The translations under genes were made by a program, and so were the position numbers. The notes below the pieces were generated by a model. The model was not told the origin of the DNA, did no database searches, and saw only the letters and a program-made list of their open reading frames with translations. A stretch of 11,788 nucleotides of DNA from the NCBI GenBank assembly GCA_023139255.1, contig JAGLNY010000062.1:1-11788 (forward strand). The letters are read 5' to 3'. Origin of the DNA: Spirochaetales bacterium. Its GTDB lineage: Bacteria > Spirochaetota > Spirochaetia > JABMQR01. Position 1 is the first letter of the stretch. Every line of letters starts with the position of its first letter. Below are positions 6,121-11,788 of this stretch, piece after piece.

Positions 6121-6756
6121 TTATAGATTGAGAATTTTCATTGACCTTACCATTATCTCAGGATATTTATGGAATATATCGAGATTTACCGGGGCTCTTC
6201 TGCTTATCCCGTGGTTATCTGTTGCAATGAAATCGACCCAATTTTTCTTTATATACGGTTCAGCACTGCCATCTTCGATCCCCTGAATATTAACCTGGAA
6301 ATATACACCCATTTCACGCATTCTCTTAGCTGTAGGTGAAGTTACGGAAATCCATGAAAACCTTTCAATATGGGCAATGATAATACTGAAACCTTTCAGC
6401 TGGAGTGCGAAGATCTTATCCAGCAGATAGAGAGGTTCAACCAGCATCGAAGTCTCTACCAGCAAGAATTTATCAAGGAAAGGGATGAATTTGCTCTCAT
6501 CCAGGCCAATATAGAGCTCCGACCCAAGAATAGCCTCTATTCCGTAATTCACGGCTGCTTCCTTAAACCAGGTATAAGCATCCCTGATCCCGAGAACATG
6601 TGTTTTAACATAGGGATTTGCAAGATGAGGCGTGCAGACAATACGTGAGATTCCTGCATTCTTATAAAGTAGTAATAGTTTTTCAGCCTCTTCCTCTGTC
6701 TTGACTCCGTCATCAATTCCGGGAAGAAGATGTGAGTGAATATCAATCATTCCCAC
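6121..6756 (-). CDS. PHP-domain tyrosine-protein phosphatase, CpsB/YwqE type, short form
   Basis: This is a metal-dependent phosphatase of the PHP superfamily; CpsB/CapC/YwqE members dephosphorylate bacterial tyrosine kinases that control capsule or exopolysaccharide export. Metal-ligand motifs are all visible: DIHSHLLPGIDDG (residues 5-17), TPH (42-44), GSE (78-80), AHIER (128-132) and ATDNH (178-182). At 211 residues it is shorter than the usual 240 to 255; the part between FQVN and VDFIATD is compressed, and the C-terminal helix that normally follows the RRxP motif is short. GTG 6756 has TAGG 7 nt upstream, at the kinase stop codon; ATG 6750 gives the canonical MIDIHSH start but is badly spaced. 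It begins 8 nt after the kinase gene, so kinase and phosphatase form one operon and the kinase tail is the likely substrate. Confidence 0.88.
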   Translation of the reverse strand: MGMIDIHSHLLPGIDDGVKTEEEAEKLLLLYKNAGISRIVCTPHLANPYVKTHVLGIRDAYTWFKEAAVNYGIEAILGSELYIGLDESKFIPFLDKFLLVETSMLVEPLYLLDKIFALQLKGFSIIIAHIERFSWISVTSPTAKRMREMGVYFQVNIQGIEDGSAEPYIKKNWVDFIATDNHGISRRAPVNLDIFHKYPEIMVRSMKILNL

Positions 6757-6764
6757 AATAAAAC

Positions 6765-9419
6765 CTACTCAGTAGTAGTATCATCTTCTTCTTCTTTGTT
6801 TTTCTCTTCCTGCAGCACATCCTGCTCCAGCTCAGTTATATAATCGAATGGGCTTTTCACCTTTGGCCGCGTCTCTCTGTTTCTGTTGTTTACAGAAGGT
6901 TTCCCGGAGACGGGTAAAACAGGAGCACTTTCGTCGTCTAGTACATCATCGTCAATTTCATCAACATCTATCACACCGTCATCTATCACATCATCATCAA
7001 TCACATCGTCCGGGACAATTTCAGTTTCAGGAACAGCAGGTTCCGGCTTAAGTTCCGGCTCCGGCTTTATTTCAGGTTTTGGGATTGTTGGTTTCTCAAG
7101 ATTAATAATCTCTACCCCATTTTCCAATACTGAAGCACGCTTTTTTACCACATTTCGTTTTTTTCCGGATAACGCCGACATTCGTTTTCTATATCTTCTG
7201 GTAGATTTCCGGTACTGTGACTTATACTGTCTCCTCTTACTTGCTGCTTTTTCCCCGGTATCACTGTAGTAGTAGTAATAATGATAATAATGATAGGAAT
7301 CTTCCCGGGTAATATCATTGATTACAATTCCCACGATTGGGATCCCCGAATTACTGATATTTTCTGCGGCAAGTTTCAGCCCGTATTTTGAGGACTGCCC
7401 GGAACGTACAACCATAACTATACCGTCAGATACACGGGCAGCTATAAGCGCGTCAGATGCAGCAAGCAGCGGCGGGAGATCTATAAGTATCATGTCATAT
7501 TTCTTTCTCAACGTTATCAGCATTTTCTGGAATTTATCTGAAGTGAGAAGAGCTGTCGGGTTTGGGGGCAGCGGGCCAACCGCCAAAAGTTTCAGGTTCG
7601 GCAGCTCATCAAGCGGCGTCTGGATGATATCATCAAGATCCATATCCTGCAGCAGATGGTTAACCATACCACTCTGTGACCGCGGGGAACCCATAGCTTT
7701 CTCAAGCCGGGGTTTACGCATATCTGCATCAACTAAAAGTGTACTGAGCCCATTCTGAGCCATTGCTATACCTGCATTTGCCAGAATTGATGTTTTACCC
7801 TGAGCCATTTCCGCACTGGTTACACTGATTACTTTCGGTGCCTCAACCGAGCTGTACAATACATTGGTAGAAATCAATTTGTAAGCCTCCGAAGGAGGCG
7901 CTGTAGGGTCGTTATATACAATGAGTTCAGGATATTTCTGGCTTTCATCGTAAATAAGATGAGGAATACGTCCAAGTATCGGAAGTTCAGATCCCAAAGT
8001 CCTGCGAATTGTCTCCTCATCACGGATTGCATCGTCAAACGCCTCTACAAGGAATACCAGGAGGATCCCCAGAAAAAGTCCCAGCAGTACGCCAATTGCC
8101 AGCATCATTCTCTTATTTGGTTTTATAGGACTTAAAGGGGTTACAGCCTGGTCAATAATAGTGGAAGTTCCGGTTACTGCCGCTTCCGCTATCTTTGCTT
8201 CTTCAAAATTCTCCAATAAAAGTATATAGAGATTTTGTTTAACCGTAACATCCCTTTGATGATCCAGGAGCTGCTGCTCCAGAGCCGGCAAGGTTATCAT
8301 CTTCTCTTCGTACTTGTTACGAAGCTGTGTTAGATAACTAATATCAATCTCAGCCACGTATTTCAAGGCATACGCGTCTGCCAACTCTTTATACACAAGG
8401 CGTATATAGGAACTCAAATCTTCCTTTGCAGCATTATAAACTATTTCCAGAATTTGCTGATTCAGATCATTTTCCAGCCGGATTATCCTGGTGGACAGCT
8501 CTACCTGCCTGGAGGATTCGCGCCCAAGAACCGGGCTTGTTGTATCCCTATAACCGGCAAGTTCCAGTTTAGCCCTGAACATTTCCGCCCTGATTGATCT
8601 TAATTGAGGATCCAATGAGATTTTCTCATAGAGAACCGGCTGTTCCCCATTTTCTGCAAGGATTTCCGAGAATGCGGAAATTTTACTTTCTGCCTCACTT
8701 ACCAGAATATTATAAGGATCGATCTGCTTTTCATAGTAAGTCACATTCTCAAGAAGCAGCCTAGCTTCCTCATCAAGAATATAGATGCCTTTATCTTCCT
8801 TAAATTCCCGTAACAGGTTCTCTGCATCAAGCACCTGCTGCTCTGTAGCACCAATCTGAGACTCAATAAACTCCCTGCGAACCGTAAACGACTCCTGAGC
8901 AAGTTCTTTGAGCATATCGTTATACACTACTGATAATGTATTCGCAATATTCCTGGCAAGATTCGGGTTCTCATTGTCTACGGATATCCGGACAATATTC
9001 GTATCTTTTACCGTTGATACAGCTATCATATTCGAGATAGAACCTATTAAGCTGTTAATAGTAGTCCTGTTTTTTGCCCCGGAGAGACGTGTGTAGTAAT
9101 CAAGGAGATCAAGGTCCTCAATGATTTTCTCAATATTCCTGCGGCTCTTTATCAATTCAACTTCTGTTGATATCCTGGTGGTGCTTGTGCCCCCCTGAAG
9201 AGAAAAAATATCCTCAAATGAGCTGCTGCTCTGGGTCGGTTCAACCCACAAGGTGGCACTTGCCTGAAAAATTGGAGTTGCCCTGAATAAATAACCTGCC
9301 ACAAGACCGACGACAATAATAAATGTCGCGGCAAGCCAAAATTTTCTTTTCCGGACAATTCTTAAGATATCTTTTAATGAAATTTCATTCTGGCTTTCCT
9401 GGTATGTCTGTTGCTCCAC
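6765..9419 (-). CDS. Polysaccharide co-polymerase fused to BY-type tyrosine kinase (Wzc/CpsCD-like)
   Basis: This 884-residue inner-membrane protein should control chain length and export of a capsule or exopolysaccharide by cycles of autophosphorylation. Domains: cytoplasmic N-terminus, TM1 (about 28-46), Wzz domain, long periplasmic coiled-coil region (about 180-400) with a GNVR-like segment before TM2, the Wzz-type PLSPIKPNKR motif (428-437), TM2 (438-459), and a CpsD/BY-kinase domain (about 500-705) with Walker A AEMAQGKTS (536-544), Walker A' LLVDADMRKP (561-570) and Walker B MILIDLPP (643-650). The usual PGEGK of Walker A is MAQGK here. A tyrosine cluster (709-718, eight Tyr) is followed by a long tail: basic (728-761), Pro/Glu-rich (777-799) and Asp/Val/Ile repeats (803-829). 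Start GTG 9419 is supported by GGGAG 7 nt upstream. It lies between manC and the PHP phosphatase. Confidence 0.93.
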   Translation of the reverse strand: MEQQTYQESQNEISLKDILRIVRKRKFWLAATFIIVVGLVAGYLFRATPIFQASATLWVEPTQSSSSFEDIFSLQGGTSTTRISTEVELIKSRRNIEKIIEDLDLLDYYTRLSGAKNRTTINSLIGSISNMIAVSTVKDTNIVRISVDNENPNLARNIANTLSVVYNDMLKELAQESFTVRREFIESQIGATEQQVLDAENLLREFKEDKGIYILDEEARLLLENVTYYEKQIDPYNILVSEAESKISAFSEILAENGEQPVLYEKISLDPQLRSIRAEMFRAKLELAGYRDTTSPVLGRESSRQVELSTRIIRLENDLNQQILEIVYNAAKEDLSSYIRLVYKELADAYALKYVAEIDISYLTQLRNKYEEKMITLPALEQQLLDHQRDVTVKQNLYILLLENFEEAKIAEAAVTGTSTIIDQAVTPLSPIKPNKRMMLAIGVLLGLFLGILLVFLVEAFDDAIRDEETIRRTLGSELPILGRIPHLIYDESQKYPELIVYNDPTAPPSEAYKLISTNVLYSSVEAPKVISVTSAEMAQGKTSILANAGIAMAQNGLSTLLVDADMRKPRLEKAMGSPRSQSGMVNHLLQDMDLDDIIQTPLDELPNLKLLAVGPLPPNPTALLTSDKFQKMLITLRKKYDMILIDLPPLLAASDALIAARVSDGIVMVVRSGQSSKYGLKLAAENISNSGIPIVGIVINDITREDSYHYYHYYYYYSDTGEKAASKRRQYKSQYRKSTRRYRKRMSALSGKKRNVVKKRASVLENGVEIINLEKPTIPKPEIKPEPELKPEPAVPETEIVPDDVIDDDVIDDGVIDVDEIDDDVLDDESAPVLPVSGKPSVNNRNRETRPKVKSPFDYITELEQDVLQEEKNKEEEDDTTTE
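6930..7016 (-). repeat. Coding repeat for the acidic tail of the Wzc-like kinase
   Basis: The DNA encodes residues 802-830, built of short near-repeats of DDVID type. On the plus strand this appears as runs of ATCATC and ATCACA-type units. Such a degenerate minisatellite can vary in copy number by slippage in frame. Confidence 0.6.
7266..7295 (-). repeat. Tyrosine-codon run (phosphorylation cluster)
   Basis: Ten codons encode Tyr-His-Tyr-Tyr-His followed by five Tyr (residues 709-718). The DNA is a near triplet repeat of TAT and TAC codons with CAT. It corresponds to the C-terminal autophosphorylation cluster of BY-kinases, but here it is followed by 166 further residues rather than the usual few. 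Confidence 0.7.
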
Positions 9420-9475
9420 TCTGCCGCTCCCATATAAAAGTTGGATATTGACTCATTAGCATGTTAATAATAAAC

Positions 9476-9484
9476 ATTATAACA
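9476..9484 (-). promoter_or_regulatory. Predicted extended -10 of the Wzc-like kinase operon
   Basis: TGTTATAAT on the minus strand matches the extended -10 consensus TGnTATAAT perfectly. No good -35 is seen at 16 to 18 bp. The transcript should begin near 9469, giving a leader of about 50 nt with the GGGAG site at 9427-9431. The 97-bp gap after manC shows no clear terminator. Just downstream lies an AT-rich near-palindrome (ATGTT, 7 nt, AACAT) that could be an operator. Confidence 0.5.
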
Positions 9485-9516
9485 TAATTGAACAAGTATG
9501 CAGCTGTACATAATTC

Positions 9517-10557
9517 TCATACTTCGTCGTCTTTTTTCCTGATAAGTATACCATTCTCAGTTGAGATAATCAGGAGATCTGAGCAATTTTCTATTCTTAC
9601 CGGTAAATTAGTATAATTGCACAGCATAACATTTGATGAATCGGAAAATTCTCCCGGAATACCGGGGAAGAAAGCATTTCCCTCTGCATCAATTTCCATA
9701 TACCTATACAGAGACTCCCAGTTTCCCAGGTCATTCCATCCTAATTCAGCCGGGGCAGGTATCAGGGCAATTTGTGAGGCTATTTTCTCCATCAAAGCAT
9801 AATCAATTGAGATATTCCATCCCGATTTTTTGATTTCCCTGTATGCATCAGAAATTGTTGCTGTACTTTTCATAAATACCGCATCAGCTATCGGTTGATA
9901 TATTTCAGGACAGTGCTTCTCAGCCGCCTTAATTAATACTTCGGTTTTAGCGATAAATATCCCGGCATTCCAGAAATAGTTCCCATCACGCACATACATT
10001 TCAGCTGTCTCTTTGTCCGGCTTCTCCACAAATCTCTCAACCTGATATGCAGCAAGTGTCCCGTCCATATGATTCCCGGCCTGAATATACCCATAGCCTG
10101 TCTCAGCTATCTCCGGTTTGATACCAATTGTAACAATCTGTCCGGTTTCATCAGCAACTGCAATCGCCCGATCCAGAAGCTCCTTGAAAATTTCTTCATC
10201 CATTTTGTGGTCTGCAGGAAGAAAACAGAGTACTTTTTCAGCGTTATGCTGAGCTTTGTACTCAAAAAGTGCCGCATACAGGATTGCGGCAGCAGTATTA
10301 CAACCGAACGGCTCCTCCAGTACAGTTACCTGCCGGCCTATCTCTGCAGCCTGTCTATAGGTTTCTTCCGTATAACGCTTTTCAGGAATAATCCCCACAT
10401 CCAGTTCTGTTGGGATTCGCTTAATTGCTTCCTGTAGAAGTGTGACATCTCCCACAATTTTCAAAAACTGCTTTGGAAGCTGACCTTTTCCCGTTTGGGA
10501 CAGAGGACGAAGACGTGTGCCGCTGCCCCCTGCCATTATGTAGATTTTAGATTTCAT
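9517..10557 (-). CDS. manC: Mannose-1-phosphate guanylyltransferase (GDP-mannose pyrophosphorylase)
   Basis: This enzyme makes GDP-mannose from mannose-1-phosphate and GTP in the cytoplasm and so supplies mannose-derived sugars for surface polysaccharides. It is 346 residues, the short form without a fused phosphomannose isomerase domain. Motifs: nucleotide-binding loop AGGSGTRLRPLS (residues 9-20), PKQFL (28-32), a central FVEKPD, YFWNAGIF, SIDYALMEK and WNDLGNWESLY near the C-terminus of the catalytic domain. The frame is open upstream to 10710, but that part is repeat-encoded and unlike protein; ATG 10557 gives the canonical N-terminus. No Shine-Dalgarno sequence precedes it, and the -10 of a good promoter ends 6 nt upstream, so the mRNA is probably leaderless. 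The Wzc-like kinase gene follows on the same strand after 97 bp with its own promoter. Confidence 0.94.
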   Translation of the reverse strand: MKSKIYIMAGGSGTRLRPLSQTGKGQLPKQFLKIVGDVTLLQEAIKRIPTELDVGIIPEKRYTEETYRQAAEIGRQVTVLEEPFGCNTAAAILYAALFEYKAQHNAEKVLCFLPADHKMDEEIFKELLDRAIAVADETGQIVTIGIKPEIAETGYGYIQAGNHMDGTLAAYQVERFVEKPDKETAEMYVRDGNYFWNAGIFIAKTEVLIKAAEKHCPEIYQPIADAVFMKSTATISDAYREIKKSGWNISIDYALMEKIASQIALIPAPAELGWNDLGNWESLYRYMEIDAEGNAFFPGIPGEFSDSSNVMLCNYTNLPVRIENCSDLLIISTENGILIRKKDDEV

Positions 10558-10563
10558 TAAGCA

Positions 10564-10592
10564 AGTGTACGATGTTGTACAGCACTGTTCAA
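10564..10592 (-). promoter_or_regulatory. Predicted promoter of manC, leaderless, with an overlapping inverted repeat
   Basis: On the minus strand TTGAAC (10592-10587), a 17-bp spacer and TACACT (10569-10564), each 4/6. Six bases separate the -10 from ATG 10557. A perfect inverted repeat TGTAC, 6 nt, GTACA (10566-10581) covers most of the -10 and part of the spacer, a place suited to a repressor. Confidence 0.5.
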
Positions 10593-10602
10593 GCCCTGTG
10601 GG

Positions 10603-10645
<43 letters not shown>

Positions 10646-10731
10646 TGGACGGGAAACGGGAGATCGGAGCACGGAGGCAGGAGAATGGAGACCGAAGCTG
10701 GGAGAATCATCGGGAAAACGGGTACATGAAC

Positions 10732-10760
10732 TTGCTACAGTCCATCAAAGGTATTACTAT
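10732..10760 (+). promoter_or_regulatory. Predicted promoter of the TPR gene
   Basis: TTGCTA (10732-10737), a 17-bp spacer and TACTAT (10755-10760), each 4/6 to consensus. The predicted start near 10767 leaves a leader of about 27 nt that contains the GGAG ribosome binding site of the gene at 10794. Confidence 0.45.
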
Positions 10761-10793
10761 ACAAACCACATCAATGAAATCTGGAGTTAATGC

Positions 10794-11651
10794 ATGAAGT
10801 CTTCTAAATTTAAAGGTTTAATTAAAGCGGCAATTATTCTGGTACCGCTATTTCTTCCCCTGCCCCCTCTTGCCCGGTTCGGGATACCACTTATTGCAGC
10901 ATTATACACTCTGATTTCCGGACGTGGAAATATCTGGTACATCTTCGGATTAAGGGCCGGTAGAAACAGAGATCACAAAAAAACATTGAAATACATGCTT
11001 AAAGCAGCCCGTGCAGGATTATCGATTAAAAACGGCTGCCTTGTTGCTGTATCACTTCTCAAATATGATAAATATGAAGAGGCGGAACAACTTTTTACTT
11101 TTTTGGAAGCAAAGAATAAAACTACTTCCCAAATAAAGTATCTGAGATCCTACAAAGCTCTCTTATTCTGGTATAACGATGAAAAAGAGGAAGCTGTCTC
11201 AATTCTTGAAAACCTGCTGGACGGGGAGGACCGCTACAGGACAACACATATTTATAGTACACTGGGGTATTTCCTCCTTCACACAGAAAATGCTGAACGT
11301 GCACTTGAACTGAACCTTGAGGCAGTAGATTATGATTCAACACCGGATATTCTGGACAATTTGACTGCATCCTATATTAATATAGGTGACTGGGAAAATG
11401 CGGAAGAAACCTGTAAGAAAGTCATTGAATCCAACCCGGCATTTGCAGAGGCCTGGTATCATGCCGGGCTCATTGCGGAAAACTCAGGAGATTATGAATC
11501 TGCTGATTCACATTTCAAGAAATCCCTTCGTTCCATATTTAGTAATCTTACATTGCTGAAACGGAAAGATGTGGAAGAAAAAATACAAGCAATGCAAATC
11601 AAGGAAGAAAAACAAAAGATGTTAGCAGAAGAGCTACCAATGCAGGAATAA
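10794..11651 (+). CDS. Membrane-anchored tetratricopeptide-repeat protein
   Basis: This 285-residue protein has a hydrophobic N-terminus (about residues 9-43, broken by a Pro-rich LPLPPL turn, so a hairpin of two short membrane segments or one long anchor) and a helical repeat region. TPR-like units can be seen at about 83-110, 117-145, 152-182, 186-215 and 218-248; the last two are the clearest, with DNLTASYINIGDWENAEE and AWYHAGLIAENSGDYESA. The C-terminal 35 residues form a charged helix. No catalytic motif is present, so it is probably a scaffold or assembly factor; its target is unknown. ATG 10794 is preceded by GGAG 8 nt upstream. It is divergent from manC across the repeat tract. A role in polysaccharide assembly is possible by neighbourhood only. 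Confidence 0.9.
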   Translation: MKSSKFKGLIKAAIILVPLFLPLPPLARFGIPLIAALYTLISGRGNIWYIFGLRAGRNRDHKKTLKYMLKAARAGLSIKNGCLVAVSLLKYDKYEEAEQLFTFLEAKNKTTSQIKYLRSYKALLFWYNDEKEEAVSILENLLDGEDRYRTTHIYSTLGYFLLHTENAERALELNLEAVDYDSTPDILDNLTASYINIGDWENAEETCKKVIESNPAFAEAWYHAGLIAENSGDYESADSHFKKSLRSIFSNLTLLKRKDVEEKIQAMQIKEEKQKMLAEELPMQE

Positions 11652-11788
11652 AAACATCTCCCCGAAAGAGGCCGTCCCGGCAATGTTCTCACCAGCCAGA
11701 ATAAATCCGTACCTATACCCTATATCCAAAAAATTGAAGATATCAACTGCGGCTTCAACCCCGGCTGAAGCTGGAACCATAGATTCTG
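11634..11788 (-). CDS. Possible C-terminal end of a converging gene (partial, unrecognised)
   Basis: A minus-strand frame is open from the right edge for 50 codons to a TAG at 11636-11634. Its residues, including VPASAGVEAAVDIFNFLD and YGFILAGENIAGTASFGEM, look protein-like in composition (small residues plus alternating hydrophobics), and no other frame in 11652-11788 looks better. It would overlap the end of the TPR gene by 18 bp, tail to tail. I do not recognise the family, and chance openness over 150 nt is possible. Confidence 0.35.
   Translation of the reverse strand, partial: ESMVPASAGVEAAVDIFNFLDIGYRYGFILAGENIAGTASFGEMFLFLHW

Noticed and set aside
6886..7269. Plus-strand open frame rich in Ser/Thr/Ile opposite the kinase tail
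   Set aside because: Its low-complexity SSSITSS-like sequence is simply the reverse of the Asp/Glu repeat codons of the kinase gene.
9503..9510. TGTACAGC upstream of the kinase gene also occurring at 10576-10583 near manC
   Set aside because: An 8-mer match between two short AT-rich intergenic regions is expected by chance fairly often; the flanks do not match.

Overview
The window looks like chromosomal DNA of a free-living, moderately AT-rich Gram-negative bacterium, most likely a spirochaete (Spirochaetota). That assignment is an inference: the archaeal/eukaryotic-type one-chain glycyl-tRNA synthetase next to gltX, the 7TM-LuxR regulator and the general protein style fit, but no rRNA or other marker is present. 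Nearly everything is on the minus strand.

From left to right: (i) a translation pair, gltX followed 3 nt later by glyS (cut by the left edge), with a good sigma70-type promoter in front of gltX; (ii) a small divergent module, an unrecognised 148-aa protein (minus) and an XRE-family regulator (plus), sharing a 57-bp gap; (iii) a membrane one-component regulator with seven transmembrane segments and a C-terminal LuxR/GerE helix-turn-helix; (iv) a tightly linked RloA-like ABC-type ATPase and RloB-like Toprim-type protein, resembling ATPase plus nuclease defence pairs but with altered catalytic residues in both proteins; (v) an exopolysaccharide cassette: a short PHP-type phosphatase (CpsB/YwqE family), a fused Wzz/BY-kinase co-polymerase with an unusual charged C-terminal tail, and a mannose-1-phosphate guanylyltransferase; (vi) a purine-rich intergenic segment with a 7-bp tandem repeat; (vii) a plus-strand membrane-anchored TPR protein; (viii) at the right edge an open minus-strand frame that may be the end of a converging gene.

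The polysaccharide genes form a coherent set. ManC makes GDP-mannose, the Wzz/BY-kinase controls chain polymerisation and export through its tyrosine cluster, and the PHP phosphatase, starting 8 nt after the kinase stop, would dephosphorylate that cluster. The RloA/RloB pair follows on the same strand after a 68-nt gap, and the 7TM-LuxR gene follows RloB.

The two observations I rate highest are: (a) the RloA/RloB pair has substitutions at the presumed catalytic Glu and switch His of the ATPase and at the first acidic and DxD positions of the Toprim-like partner, suggesting a repurposed or divergent relative of a defence system; (b) four genes (manC, the LuxR gene, the XRE gene and the 148-aa gene) lack a Shine-Dalgarno sequence and have a -10-like hexamer 6 to 9 nt before the start codon, suggesting leaderless mRNAs, whereas gltX, glyS, rloA, rloB, wzc and the TPR gene have recognisable ribosome binding sites.
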